Source: Lentinus brumalis (taxonomy: Eukaryota; Basidiomycota; Agaricomycetes; Polyporales; Polyporaceae). Taken from it: a stretch of 64,000 nt of DNA. Made by a program: the position numbers and the translations under genes. Shown here piece by piece: positions 32,740 to 44,986 of the stretch. Under the pieces are notes generated by a model. It was not told the origin of the DNA and ran no database searches. It saw nothing but the letters and a program-made list of their open reading frames with translations. The DNA is taken from NCBI GenBank assembly GCA_001792895.1, contig MARA01000007.1, positions 496,001-560,000 on the forward strand, in the 5' to 3' direction. Within the stretch, counting starts at the first letter, position 1, and the number at the start of each line of letters is the position of its first letter.

Positions 32740-35700
32740 TCAGCCATCTGCCCGAACAGGGAGTTGTGGACTGACCCTGTCTAATGATCTCACAACCATG
32801 CACGGTTCTCCAATCTCCTCGGGAGTGTACGCCAAACCAGCGAAGTGAGCGATGATGTCGTTCAGTCGGATAACGCGAGGAGTCGCGTCAAACGCGTCGT
32901 AGTAGAGCTTGGCGTTCAGGCTGTCATATGCGCGATAGGGATCATGGAGCTCGTGCTCCTTTGAGAGCGGTCGGAACTCGCTCACGACGACGAAGGGTTC
33001 AATCGAAGTCTTCTGTCCTTCAAGACGCCGATGGTAGAAGATATGTTCGATCCTCCCTGCGCCCGTGAGTTGTGACGTCCCGTCAATCTTGTACGTCACC
33101 AGAGAGTTCCGATCCCCCGTCGCGAACTGCACGCCGTCGTGAGTAATATTGTTGACAAACTGCCCTTGGGTAGGCAAGCTTGGAAGTCCTCGTGTAGAGC
33201 TGCGCGTGCCATACGCAGATGAAAATCGAGGCGGACCGTTGAAATTGACCAAGGAGAGTAGTGGATCGTAAACTGTAGGAGGCAATGGTTGCTCGGTGCT
33301 CTCGTCGTACTTGGCCTGAGCGTCTTGTCCGGCATAGAGAAATTCGAAAGAAAGGACATCTGTTACTCGAATGCCACGCGTGAGCTCGCTGAACGTTTTG
33401 CGAAAGCTCTCTAGCCATTTCTGGTACACTGGGAGGCTGGGCCAATCCACTGATCTCATGATCCATCGCAGAGATGCTCCCATATAGAAGTAGCGGATGA
33501 ACGTCATGGGTATCTCACCTGGATCAATGTCAGCGCACAGCAACAGACAGTAGAATTGATCACTGACTGGGTTTGTGGTTGGTCTTCAACCTTTGAAGCA
33601 TACCGTTGAAGCGTTCGAAGGGGAATCCCCACCAACCATGTACGGGGCCAAAGAGCTCCAAGCATCGCGTTAAGTGGAGCGAAAGGTGGTGATTGGGAAC
33701 CAGAGGACGATCGAAGATGGTCCGCAAGCCTGTCAGGTAGGCGAGCATGTGCCTGTCATATTCCGCAGCGCGAGAAGCAGACATAGACCTGCGAGTTGCG
33801 AGGTCGACCGCAGTGACGAGGTGGAGGAAGTTCTCGAGAACCTCGCGCTCAGGCTCTGTTGCTCCAACCCTACCCCACAGCCGAGTCAAGGTGATAACAA
33901 GATGAACAGTGCAGAGGGTACGCCACTGATCAGCTTTCAACTTGCCATGACTGGCGCGACCGATGTCCGACGGCGGCTTTTCCAACCAGCTTGGAACGAC
34001 GATGTTCGCAATGTCTTCCCGTACTCGCTGCACCACCTGCTGCGTGAAGACGTCGTACTTGCCCATGCCTGAAGGAGGGGGGAGATCGGGGAGATGGTAA
34101 CATGTGGTGTCTTCAGGGAGTGGATCTGGCAGTAGAACGTGTGCAGCGATGACCTCTGCGGACATGTGTTCGGTCTGAGGTTGAGGATCAGTCAGGGAAC
34201 GGACAACGCCTTCAGTGAATCACTCACCCATTTCATCAGGAGATCGACGATATCACCCTTCTTCGGCTCAGCGCCGAGCGTCACGACCTTGTTGAACCGA
34301 GCGACAGCGAGCAAGTAGTCGCGTCGTATGTTGTTCAGTGCAGGCCTAGCGCGTCGTGCGAGAGCGTTTCGAACGGCACAGAGAAATCCCCATTGCTCGT
34401 CCGAGTCGTGAGAGTTCCGTTTCTGTTTGTTCTCCTTCTCCTCCCCACAATCGGGAGACGAAACACCTCCATGCAGTGATGTCTGAGTTCTCCGAGGAAA
34501 AGATTGTGCATGGAATCGACAAGCGCGAACGTCGTCGGGTCCCAGTAGTCCAATCGAAGGAGTTCTGACCAGCGTAGTCCGTGCAACTTGAACATATCGT
34601 CGCGCGCCGTCTGTGTAGAAGCGTCCCGCCATTGGCAGGCGAGGTCGTAATGTTCGTCCCATGTCCGGCCGGGAGGCCAGGCAGAACGCTCAACCGACGA
34701 CAGATCTGACTTCCGTAGGCGACAAAATGAGCAGAAGGCGTCTGCACCATGCCCTGCGAAACCAGCTGTCTTGCGCAAGGCCGGCAGATCACATACAAGG
34801 GGTATGACCGCAGCACGAACGAGACGACCTGTCTCCTTTCGGAGAGCCGTGCGTTTGAGATACACGCCGCGACGCCATAGTTCAAGCAACTCGTCGACCA
34901 GGGGTGCGAGGAGATGGTTCAGCTGATGCTTCGACGGCTCCCGCTTTCCAGGTATGACTCCAGCAAGGTAGATGTTCTCGGGGCGGAAACGTAGATGAGG
35001 TGGCAGGTTCAGGCACGCCATGTAGATCGCGCCCACCGAGTGTGACTTTCCCGCACTCTTGTTCCCATGTGGGTTGAACCAGTCGATGAACAGACTGAAG
35101 ACGAGATGAACGGAGCCGTTTGTCTGGACGGAGAACAGGGTTTGGCGGTCGGGTCCGAGAAACTGTCTGATGCACGGAGACTCCATGATGTCATGGTAGA
35201 CTCCGCTGTCGGCCGTGCTCAACTCCCAAGACTTCTCCAGCAGTCGCTCCAGCTCGACGCGCATGAAGAGGTCGCTAAGCCAGGACTTCAAGCTGCGGTA
35301 TGGGAAAGACATGATAGGGTCGTAAACGACGCGAGGTCGGTCACCCTTCCGCTGCGGCTCGAGTGTCTTCTTAATCACGATTTTCGCGCCACAAGGCGGC
35401 CTGCCGGGTAGGTCGACGTGTGTGCAATGATGGGGATAGGCGTCGCGCGGACGATCCTTGTCAGGAGCGTAGATGGCGAAGCAATTGGGGCAGGCCGCAT
35501 ATTCCTTGATGTCTGGTTCGAGACGGAGTTTGTTCAGGACAGCCCTGAGGTTGGACGGGACCTCGTCGAGGACCGATTGCCCACTCCTCAGTGCAGAAAC
35601 CCCGGTATGGGCTGTGAGGACGCCAAATATGACGACCTGGAGGGTCGAAAGGATGAAGTCGGCTTGGAGGTATGAGACGGAAGCCAGAGTGTGCAGCAGA

Positions 35701-36747
35701 GTGACCATCAGCAACGCGGAAAGGATGTGGGTCGACATGGTGCGGTCGTCATGTTGGAAGAGGCGACCTGATATCGTTACGAACGTTCAAAACGCAAGAT
35801 GAGACGGTGATATAACAAGCAACTTACGCGGAGACGAAGGCACAGGGTCGGCTATACCACCACCAATCCCCTCCAACCACAGCCCAGCGTCCGAAGCCTT
35901 CTCGCGGACCCATGCTCTGGCCTCTAACCTCTCCAGCCGAGAGACTTCGCTTTCCAAGTTTCGCACAAGTTTCGCCTGATAGTTGTCCGCGTTCGCGCAG
36001 CCCACGGCAGATAGACCGCGTAGACGGCCAAGGCTTCTGCTCAGCCACGCTCTGTAGGAGAGGAATTCGGCAGTCTCGCGATCTTGTATATCCAGCAGGC
36101 CAGGAGGATCCTCAGCACTAACAGGTCTGGAAGCGAACACCAGCTTGATAGAGTCGGGCACCAGCCGTGACCGAAGGGCCAGGCCAGACTCGTCAGCGCC
36201 CAACTCTCTCATTCGGCTCGTGAATGTGTGTGTCTGCAAGGGTTTTCTAGCACAGAGAGCTTGGGATCGGATAAGATAACGTACCTCTGCACTGTGAGAC
36301 GGATGCTCTGCCGGAGCACGCCCGCTCGAGCTTGATAGTTGCTGGGCCCGGGCCCGTGGCATTGGCGACTCAGACGAGGGCACCTAAGTGGGGTGAGCAT
36401 GCCATACACGGCAACGGTCGGACACTCACGGTCGTTGGTTCACTCGTGCCTCGCTCCTGTCGATTGGGTACATCGCGAGAGCGGACGGGGAGGCTTCCTG
36501 GGGGCTTGGGCGTATGTTGCATTGTCCCGAGGAGAATTGCGCTTTCTTCTGGACCAAGTGTACCAGTCGCATCCGCGCTCACTTCTTCTCCACGAGCGGC
36601 CAAGCGTTCAGCTAACCGTTGTGCTTCTTGCTGAGTCTTATGCTGTTTGACAATCCTGACGTCGACTTCCCGGCCTTGACGCCATACGCCGTCCTTAGAC
36701 CTGTGGACAAACCCGATACATTCGGGGCAAAAACAGATGCCCTTCAT
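32740..36747 (-). CDS. tnp2-like (CACTA/EnSpm) transposase, apparently intact, 1,234 aa
   Basis: Exons (minus): 36430-36747, 36285-36383, 35828-36233, 34467-35767, 34228-34422, 33568-34174, 32740-33518; the sum is exactly 1,235 codons. The N-terminus has a Cys motif (CFCPECIGF) and a charged linker. The central part has AACPNCFAIYAPDK, DWFNPHGNKSAGKSHSVGAIY, AVIPLVCDLPALRKTAGFAG, AFCSFCRLRKSDL and LVDSMHNLFLGELRHHC, the tnp2 signature of basidiomycete CACTA elements. The C-terminal part has PVHGWWGFPFERFNGMLQRL, as in the domain following tnp2. It would bind the element ends and catalyse excision and insertion. The 44-bp intron 34423-34466 has a weak GTGTTT donor; intron 36234-36284 is stop-free. 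It reads toward the left end. Confidence 0.9.
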
Positions 36748-37269
36748 GTCAGGTCAGGTGAGTGGCGTGAGCGATGGGGGGCGACAACGGAGGAGGAGAC
36801 AAGCCACACAGGCGGCTAATGATGTATATATGTCATGATGAGCCACCCACCGTTGTCGTCCTACTGCTCTCACTTTGAGCGACTTGGCGAAGGCCTCGAC
36901 TTATGTTGTCAGCAAATAATCTGTTGGTCCTCAGAAGTTCATACATGAGTATGGTGTTCAAGCACTTTGTTCAAGTACTTATCTGTCGCGCGTGACTCGG
37001 TGTCACCTCTTGGTGCTCACCCAGTGCAGGCGCTGGAGGGATGCACCCATTCCATGAGGCCCACGTAACCACTAAGCAGATCGGAGCAAAAGAGCAGAAT
37101 GATCTGCGGAGGACCTCACGATTCAAAGGGGTTTTCTGCTCCGCCCTGTGCGTACTCTGCACATCCTTATGAGGCATGTGTGACTGTGATTGAAGTGTGA
37201 CAGAGTTACTGGAGCGTCACCACTTCAGTGCTGCCGCACGCAAAGCCGCATATGTACATGAGATACGAC
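36748..37269. other. Transposase promoter region
   Basis: Contains a TATA-like motif for the minus strand (36824-36831). Nothing else is recognisable. Confidence 0.4.
36824..36831 (-). promoter_or_regulatory. TATA-like box of the transposase gene
   Basis: TATATACA on the minus strand lies about 75 bp upstream of the transposase ATG at 36747, supporting that start. Confidence 0.45.
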
Positions 37270-38530
37270 CTACCAAGCGATCAAGCAGGTGTGCAAACAT
37301 AAAGCGGCATGCGCGAACACGTCGACACGTCGATGTAGCAGGACGTGCCCTGCCCGTGTCCTGCCTCGCAGCTCACAGTCTGTTCGAGTCCGCCATAGCT
37401 GTGCCCCCCCAGGGTGCTGCTCCTGCGACTTCTCCTCGCGACTTGCGCCAGGACAACAAGTACGCTCCACCTCCGCGAAGCCGTAAGACAAAGACGACGG
37501 TATCGGACACGTGAATGCTGGGAATCCCAAATGCATGTCAGCAAACGCCCTCATCATCCACCGCGCCAACTGTACTCACGTTTCGCGCCCGAGTGCGAGT
37601 TCATGTGCGCCGCCAGCCCGCTCGGTCGGGGGAACATCTTCAGACAAATCGTGCACTGGTGCATCTTCGACTTCTTCTGCGGCGGCCGCGCACGCTCGTG
37701 CCCGCCCTCGGACGGCGTGACCGGCGAGTGGTCGTTGTCGCCCTGCGGATCCGGACTGCGCGCAGCCTGGCGCGCCGCATCGTCGAGGCCGACCGCAGAC
37801 GCCTCGTACGCTGCCGCGCGCCCCCACTCCCTGCCTGCGGCGTGGTGGTGGTGCTCAAAGTCGCGCTCCTCGTTCGCGTGCGCGGAGCGATACGGCAGGC
37901 GCTGCACGTCGCTCGCGAGGCGGACGGCAGGCTGCTCTCCGAGTCGTCGTCGTAGTCGCCCTCGTCGAACACGAGCCCGGGGACAGACGACGGGCTGATC
38001 GGGTACGGCACCGACACCGAGTCCATCGAGTCGCGCCGCATCGGGACGGGGTACGGCGCGGACGCGGAGCGCGGCGAGTGCACGTCGATCAGGGACGCGG
38101 CGTCGGACGAAGAGAGGTGCGGGTACGGCAACGGCGGCGCGTAGTGTGCGTGGTTGTGCGGCGGCGCAGGGTACGACGCGGGCGAGCCGCCGGGCGTGGC
38201 GGGGAAGCGGGCTGGCGCGCCTGGGCTGTACAGGTGGTGCTCGCCGCGGCCGGGGAGGTACTGCTCGGGCATGCTGAAGCTCGTGGGCCCGGGCGGGGGC
38301 GAGCGGGACTGGCGGTGCTTCTTGAGTCTGCGGCCAAACTCGAGGGGGACGTTGAAGCAGATGTTGCGTTCGGCGTCGCGCAGCGTCGACCAGGCGGACT
38401 CGTGCACGCTGGGGGCGCTGTTGACGTACGTGCGCTCGCAGGAGTACTGCTCCGCGCGGGACGAGCGACAAGCGACAGCAAAAAGATTGACACACCCAAA
38501 CGTGAAGAGACATCCACTATGTAGAGACAT
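37270..38530 (-). CDS. C2H2 zinc-finger protein (possible transcription factor), structure uncertain
   Basis: The N-terminal part reads YSCERTYVNSAPSVHESAWS and FGRRLKKHRQ, then a long Pro/Ser/His-rich region (PPGPTSFSMPEQYLPG, SAPYPVPMRRDS) and an acidic stretch (DEGDYDDDSESS). The frame then shifts near 37945, either by a 41-bp GTGTTC...CAG intron or by a frameshift, into PSEGGHERARPPQKKSKMHQ and one good C2H2 finger (CTICLKMFPRPSGLAAHMNSH). A GTGAGT donor follows, and the next exon starts FTCPIPS, where a second finger is expected but its second cysteine and histidines are missing. It may be a decaying or alternatively spliced DNA-binding protein. It is cargo inside the element, on the same strand as the transposase. 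Confidence 0.6.
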
Positions 38531-39032
38531 ACTGCGACGAGGGGCTGGTACACTACACTCGGGATGGGGGACACCACGCCAGACCAGTCAACTGGGGACC
38601 TACAAACGTACACGTCAGCAGTAGTGAGGGGGAGCGGCGGGCACATAACGTCGGACTCACCTGCTCATACCCATCCACCGCGCGTCCCACCTTGCCGTAC
38701 AAGCCGCTGCCCACCTCGATTACCAAACCAGTCAGAGGTCAGAGAGCGGGCATGCCGAGAGTGGGAGAGGACTCACTGTCCACCTGTGGACGCATCTGGT
38801 AACCATCCTTCAGTACGTATACTTCTGTGATGCACCTCACTCCAGCCTTGTGTCATTGCGTCGCCTGCCACCCTCTCTACAGACATCAAGGTCATTGCAA
38901 TCTCAGGGCTAGCTCACTGATGACCTACCGCTCCGGTTTGTTCGCGCTGATCCTCGATACCGGTCAATATCAGTCGGGGTCTCATAAAAGGACCACTTAC
39001 ATCATGTCGTCGAGCGGATGTCAGTCGAGCGA

Positions 39033-39190
39033 GACGCGAGACGAGGAGAGACGGTGAGAGACGAGGAGAGACGAGGAGAGACGAGATGAGATGAGGAGAG
39101 ACGAGATGAGCTGAGGAGAGACGACGAGAGAGAGACGACGAGAGACGACGAGAGACGACGAGAGAGAGACGACGAGAGACGACGAGGAGT
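39033..39190 (+). repeat. GA-rich simple repeat (GAGACGAGGA / GAGACGACGA)
   Basis: Irregular tandem repeats of 10-12 bp units, strand-asymmetric purine-rich. Confidence 0.85.
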
Positions 39191-39670
39191 TACCTAGCGC
39201 TTCCCGCAGCTGTGCCCAGATTTTGAGCGGAGTCTAAAATTGTGGCTGACCGGGGGCGAATATCAACATGCTCACTGTATCGTGTATCGTGTCCACCCCG
39301 TAAGTTTATGGCCTTCCAAGATCGTCCGAACGTCCGAACGGTCAGAAGGGCGGAGGAACAGGAGAGAGGAGCAGGCAGCACTGTTCGACCGTCCGAGCGC
39401 GCGCGCATTGTGACCGGGCCGGCACTTCGATCCGAATCCGAAATTGCGCCTCCCTTGACTCAGAGTCAGAGTACTTAGGTACTACACTACTCCTGCCGCG
39501 TGAGGCCTTATAGGCCCTGCGAGCTCCACCATACACCCCTACCCGTCTGCAAAGTTCGTGTCTCCCGCTCGGCGAAGGAAATTCAGCCTACGCAATGGCG
39601 TCTCTTGACATGCGCGTCCCTCTGCATTGTTTCCCGTCGTGGCTGTACGCACCTTTGTACTCGCGATCAC

Positions 39671-39679
39671 CTATATATT
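39671..39679 (+). promoter_or_regulatory. TATA-like box upstream of LRR-like cargo gene
   Basis: CTATATATT lies 78-86 bp upstream of ATG 39757. It favours that ATG over the in-frame one at 39595, which would lie upstream of the TATA. Confidence 0.45.
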
Positions 39680-39756
39680 CCGCCTCCGGAGCCATCGTCT
39701 GCACAGACATCTCCTCCCCTTGCACCTCCATTTCGTCACAAGCCAGCACTGCCAAG

Positions 39757-40905
39757 ATGCCCACACACGCTGCAGACCTGGTACGTCTTTGGACAGGCTT
39801 ACGAGGGAAGGTATGTTGTTCCACAGCATCCCGAGATGTCCATCCTCTCACCCGCAGGCCTGTGGCGTGTGTAATTAGACCGCAAAGCGCATCCGTTCGC
39901 ATCAGGAACTCCTGGCGTTCTTGCAGGGCGCGGAGAGCAATCCAGACGCGGCTGCCCTCGTAGGCGATCTCACTGTCAATCTCGAGGGCCCGGTTGCGTT
40001 TGATCTCCTCGGGCGGGGCATTGCAAGCTTGACGGGTTTGACGGGGTTGGTCTTGATGCTTAACACCCCGGTACCCCCGGGATTCTTCGACGGACTTGTG
40101 CTGCATGCCTTGGAGTTCTTCAAGACGAACGTTTCCCACCGTGACCTCGTTGGATTCCTCACCGCCACTCCCTCCTTAAAGACGGTTTCTCTAGACTCTT
40201 GTGGGGTACAAGATCATGGCTCGGAGCGCTGCCCTCTCAGCGCTGTCAAACTCAAGGATGTGATGACCTTGGAAGTCCCCTCGACTTGCGTAGTGGGGTT
40301 AGCGCACGATGCGCTTCTGCGGCTCACCATAGACGGCCAACCTCCCTCCCTCAGCGTCCCAGCAGTTTTGCGGGCGTTACCTGTCCCCCTCGCATCCCTT
40401 CTATATCTGACCGTCGATTTCCTTCCGGAAGACTACGATATCCTCGAGAAAGTCACTTCGGCAGCGCCCATGTTGGAGTCACTGAAGCTAACTGAACGGG
40501 CTCATATTTCGGTGAGCAGATTCAATCGTGGCATGGATTTGTCTCTGATGATCTGTACAGCGACGAGAGGCACATGCTCGTCGAGCATGGAACGACACCA
40601 ACAAGTGGTATCAACGGCTTTTGTTGCTCCCAAATCTGCAACAGTTTGCTTTGTGCACGGCCGCAAGCGTCGTGGAGATTCCCGCTGATGTAGAGGCGGA
40701 ACGTCGTCTGTTGTATGCTTGGGTCAGCGGTGTCCGTCCGCGATCACGCCAGCATCTGCCATCACACCCTTCACTGTCTTATATTCGCGTCTGGTATCGG
40801 CGTCGCATGCATGACAATGGTGTCCTTACCCACTGGTCACGGGATGGAGAGATCTGGCGCAACATCGTCAGTATCGTAGGTCCCCCGCGGGACTCCGTGT
40901 TTTAG
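39757..40905 (+). CDS. LRR-like protein of F-box-associated type, 334 aa (cargo)
   Basis: Exons 39757-39810, 39906-40511 and 40561-40905; GT-AG and phase 0 throughout. After MPTHAADL the protein reads VGDLTVNLEGPVAFDLL, LTGLTGLVLML, LKTVSLDSCGV, LKDVMTLEVPS, LLRLTIDGQPP and MLESLKLTERAH, an irregular leucine-rich solenoid. The C-terminal part ends with HPSLSYIRVWYR and IWRNIVSI. No F-box is visible at the N-terminus; similar solenoids are common C-terminal halves of polypore F-box proteins, so this may be a lone recognition domain. It is cargo in the giant element; function unknown. Confidence 0.7.
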
Positions 40906-41517
40906 ACTTCTTCTTAGTGAGTCTCTAGTATACAGCAACTGTCGATATGCTCATATGCTCATCAGCCCGGCCTGCCATGGCAGAAGGCCGACAGTCGCCG
41001 CATCTTCTCGCATGTCTTCGATCACCCATAGTATCCCTGTGTAGAGTGTCTCTGAGATTACAAGCTCACTGTACTTATTTAACGTGGTATAGCTCAACGA
41101 TACGTGTTGTCCTGTTTCACTACAGGGGCCGGCCGAATTCCGGCGCCGCTAAGTAGTCCAACCGGGCGTCCACGTGAGCGACCTCCTACTACGGCCGCAG
41201 TGAAATACTCGCAGACCCGCAGTGGGACGAACTGGACGAAGAGGTTGGACGCTATAGCGACCTCGGGGTCGTCCATCAGAGGGACGTGACTGTCATGTGA
41301 TCGCGTCGCGTCGCGTGGAAAGAAATGACGTCAACCCGCTGCGGCGTGAGAGGTCCGTTCATTGTTCAAGCTCAAGACTAGCTGGATGGCGCTCTGCTCA
41401 GTGCACAAAGCATGGCAACGGCATTGCGGGTACAAAGACGCTTGTGCTTTGGAGACAATGGCCGTTCCGCAGTCATCGCGACCTCTTTAAGTCTCCCCGT
41501 CCTGTCACACTGACGCT
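40906..41517. other. Spacer
   Basis: Short open frames only; no gene supported. Confidence 0.4.
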
Positions 41518-42620
41518 ATGCCGTCTAAGATCTCCAGGTCAAGTTCGCTCACCACTATGTTGACTGCAGAATCCTTGGAAGAAGTCGAGAGAGTCGGAGA
41601 GAACGCTTTCGAGTTCGAACCACTCGGGACCTCTCATATACTGGGAAAGGCCAATTCCATACTCGTCGGTCGGCCGGGCAGGAACAACGAGCTACGCGAA
41701 GGCACGCCGTACGACGAAGCACCTACACCTGCGCCTACCGGAGATGATGAGGGTGTCGACCACGGAGATGGAGTATCGGCAAGTCCACGTAGGAGCGGTG
41801 TCACGAAGCGGTGCGTGCTTGCTTCATCTTGGTTTCTGTCTCTCTCTCATTGGCCCATCTAGAGCTCGAAATAGCCCCAGCAATGCGGACCCTTACCAAC
41901 CTGTGCTAGAGCACATCGGTCAACTACGCAAGTCTAGTCTTCGCCTCCTGAACGCCACTCTGGTGTTTGTCTCTGGTTGGATTGACGTGCGTCCTTTTCA
42001 TATAACGAACATTTTGCCATCTTCTGACAACTCCGCAGGAACCCACTTCCCGCAACGCTGACATTGACGACAACATCGCACGGCGTATCGCAGAGATCGA
42101 AGTCCTCATGCAGGCAACTCGCAACACGATGTCTCGCGCCTATCGTATGTGCTCGTACTCTTTTGTGTCTCTCTCTTCCCTGAGCCCCTGCTCACAGTCA
42201 CGCATGGGATCAAGTCTTGGCGGTTTGCAAGGACAGAGCCCAGACGCCTCACCGATGATGAGATCGAAGGTATGTGCTTGTGGTGGCATGTGGCGCGACA
42301 GTTCCTAATCAGCCGCAGCTCTACTCTTTGGACCGCCGCACAAACATATTCTGGTTGCAATCCGCGAGGTATGTGTCTTCTGCTCATACCTGGACGACCT
42401 CTGAACCTCTGGTTAGTACCGTTGGCCATCGTGGCTACGTCACTGGCAGATGCGAGCCGCCACCCTATTCCAGACCCGCAAGTATATGGCAATTACTTGG
42501 TACGCGGCAATTCCCTTGATCGTCCTGGTCTGCGCTATCTTTGGGTGGCGTTGGGTAGTCCCGCAGGAGCGTGTCGAAAGTGAATATCCCTTCTTAGAAT
42601 CTCTCAAGTCGTCTCTCTAG
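41518..42620 (+). CDS. Predicted tail-anchored membrane protein, 271 aa (cargo)
   Basis: Six exons: 41518-41810, 41863-41986, 42039-42144, 42198-42269, 42319-42368, 42450-42620; every join is GT-AG and the sum is 272 codons. The N-terminal ~100 residues are polar and acidic. The middle is helical (PVLEHIGQLRKSSLRLLNAT; ARRIAEIEVLMQATRNTMS). Near the C-terminus one strong transmembrane helix (WYAAIPLIVLVCAIFGW) is followed by ~20 lumenal or external residues. I do not recognise the family. The layout fits a tail-anchored protein of the ER or nuclear envelope. A SUN-domain protein is encoded in the same element, but the C-terminus does not look like a classical KASH peptide. Confidence 0.75.
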
Positions 42621-44121
42621 TTACGAAATATTACTGCCACATCACGGCGTCTGGTCTCCACTCTTACTGCATGTTCTCGTGTTCTCGTATCATATCATCG
42701 CTTGATTCATTTTGGCGATTGCTTGCGACACGACGCTCTTTGCCTTCTGTGTTTCACCTCCCTCTATCACCCTTATCCCTTACGCGGCCGCCGCACACTC
42801 CTCACACACGATATCCACCTCGGAGAGGAGTCGTATCTGTTGCCAATAACAATCTACGCATCGCAAGCCTCTCTGAGAGCTGCAAAGAAGTCGCCAGTAG
42901 TAAGAGCGCGCATGGTGAGTCCTTCAGTCCTCGCCCTGCATCCTGTATCCCTATTCCCGCGTGCTGACGTCCTCACCCTCTCAAAACTCGTTCATACGCT
43001 ACCCAAGATGTCCCATTCGACGCTCACGCCGCAATCCTACCCTGGGGCCCGTACATACCTCTCAGCGTATCAAACCAGCTCTGCATAGCTGCGCCGGGCT
43101 TACGCGCATGCTGTCCAGTACTCCGCGCGGCCGAGAACAAGCTTGTCCGCCGCCATCGGCCGCTTTTGTGCCGTGCCCAGGAAACAGTCGGCTATACCGC
43201 CTCCTTGCCCCTCGCACATGCACCCAACTCACTCCAGACGACGCGCACAACGCACACGAACCGGGATACATGCGTTTCGTGGGGTGTCAAGATCTGCCCT
43301 CCTGTCGCGCATCCTCTACGAAGCTTTGCCCAGCAAAGAGAGCCCGCTCTATCTCGGCACACGGAACGACACAGCCCATGCGGTGTCTCCCAGCAACTAC
43401 GACTACCCTCTATCAGTTCCCGCTGTCGCACGTCAATCTGACGACGTCGAATATCTTGTCAGAATTGTCGACTTCATCACTACCTCGATCACGACCCTCG
43501 TACCGCCACGCTGCTCCAAGCCGCCTGCGATCAAGTCTCGAGCTCGAGCGAGCTCGAGCGACGCACTCTTTCCGCCGTCGCTCTCCGCTCTGTTTACGCC
43601 GTACGCCAATGCAGAACGCCCGGGGGCTCATGCAACCTCGCAGTGTGCACGAAACCCGGCGCATCTCCCCGAGCACCGGCCGCACCTCGTTTCCGTCCGC
43701 GCACGTACCCGGAGCCGATCCGCGCAGGTCGACCAAATCGCGTTTCATGCCGATTTGATAGCCTGGCGCAATGCACGCCTCCTCCCCGCCTCATGCCGCT
43801 CCCAACACTCCGGTTCTCGCCGGCGTACAGCGAGTTTGAACGTTCGACCTCACGCTCCGCCGGCGTGAGGGGCTGTCATGGACAGTCGACGCGGGTACGC
43901 AGAAAGTCTCGCACGCGTCCGATGTGCGCTGGCGCTGACGTCTGAGGCGAGGCCGAGATGGGTGTGAATCATACCGAGCGATAGGCTTGCAAGGAGGCAC
44001 TCGCCGTGTAGATAGTAGCATTCAATTCTATCTCGACCCCAGACACTACCGCGCATACGATGGAACAAGCGTGCGAAGTGAGAGACAACAGTGTATGTAT
44101 TTGGCGATGAAGCGTACTGCG
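42621..44121. other. Spacer, GC-rich, no gene assigned
   Basis: Several long overlapping open frames occur on both strands (for example 42961-43758 and 43143-43868, plus). None shows a domain, and the codon pattern does not favour one frame. An undetected multi-exon gene is possible around 43440-43620, where a frame reads LLQAACDQVSSSSELERRTL. Short CTCGAG repeats occur near 43533-43562. Confidence 0.4.
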
Positions 44122-44986
44122 TCACAGTTGAACGTGGGTGTGGCGATGTCCATCTCGACTCACAGAAGGGTTAACGACTGAACGGGGAACAGTGAACGAG
44201 ACGCTCGCGTTTCTCTGCACGAACTCGACGACGACCGTCTGTCCGTCGTGGACCAACCACGTCCTCCCTTTCGCCCGACCTGCCAAGGCGTCGTTGAATA
44301 CTTTCTGGAGTGGCTCGATCGGGTAATTGCTCGGAAACCCGCCTCCCCACCGGCTGCCGTCAGGGATGTTCGAGACTACAACGTCATCCGGCGGGAGACA
44401 AAGGGAGGTGTTAGACCGATGGTCGTAGACCTCGAACGTCCACTCTGCCGTGCCGGGAGCGCCCTGCCACATCCGGATGCAGTACTCGGTTCCAGGCGCC
44501 ATTATGATCTTGTACCCCTCAGGATCGAGCGGTCGTCTCTGTACAATATCCGTGTTAGTAGAGCCTGCAAGCGATATAGACTGACTACCACGTACCCCGG
44601 TAATAGGTGCTACGCCTTTCAGTCTATTATCAACCATCTCCTGCACCGAGAGGATGTCGCCATACGCTTGAAGCATCTCGTTAAGCGTCGCATGCAGGTA
44701 TGAACGGATGACGCTTTCGGAGGCATCTTCTGGCAACAGCGGACCCGCCGTTCCCAGCGCGTAGATCTCGAAGTCGGTTCGAGCATTGAAGTTGGTATAC
44801 TGGGAGCATTGCTCCTTGAGAACCTCGCCCCAGGTCAGGGGCAATGTAGTCTCGACGATAGCTGCAATCATTAGTGACGAGCCACAGTATGTAAGAGTAT
44901 GGGGACTTACAGGCGAAGCCCATGAGCAGGCCGTCGAAGGGGGAGGAGAGCGAGGTTGCTTCGACGTGAGGCAGGATCATGAGCAT
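44122..44986 (-). CDS. Unknown cargo protein, paralogue of the gene at 46793-48032, 252 aa
   Basis: Exons 44911-44986, 44596-44861 and 44122-44538; the middle join uses a stop-free 57-bp intron (44539-44595). Shared with the paralogue: R-x-DFE near the start of the core, ITG at the exon 2 end, the motif PGTEYCIRM (PLAREYCMDF in the other), W/F-E-x-E/Y-V/L segments, a W-L-x-H/T-DGQT stretch, and FTVP near the end. The intron after ITG is in the same place in both. No known domain is recognised. The two copies face each other with a third gene between them. Function unknown; specific to the cargo set as far as I can see. Confidence 0.7.

Larger units (their letters stand above)
38531..39756. 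other. Spacer with GA-rich simple repeat
   Basis: The interval holds a GAGACGAG/GAGACGACGA low-complexity run (about 39033-39190) and no convincing gene. The last ~90 bp are promoter for the LRR-like gene. Confidence 0.5.

Noticed and set aside
30643..37300. A short autonomous CACTA element ending soon after the transposase
   Set aside because: No second copy of the terminal repeat is found near 37 kb; the only inverse partner is at 60130-61083.
37554..38513. 319-codon Arg/Pro-rich minus frame as a single gene
   Set aside because: Only its last ~100 residues (zinc finger) make sense; the first two thirds are an out-of-frame shadow of the Pro/Ser-rich coding frame.
42961..43868. Two overlapping 240-265-codon plus frames as genes
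   Set aside because: Composition-driven open frames without domains; neither shows consistent splice sites or homology.
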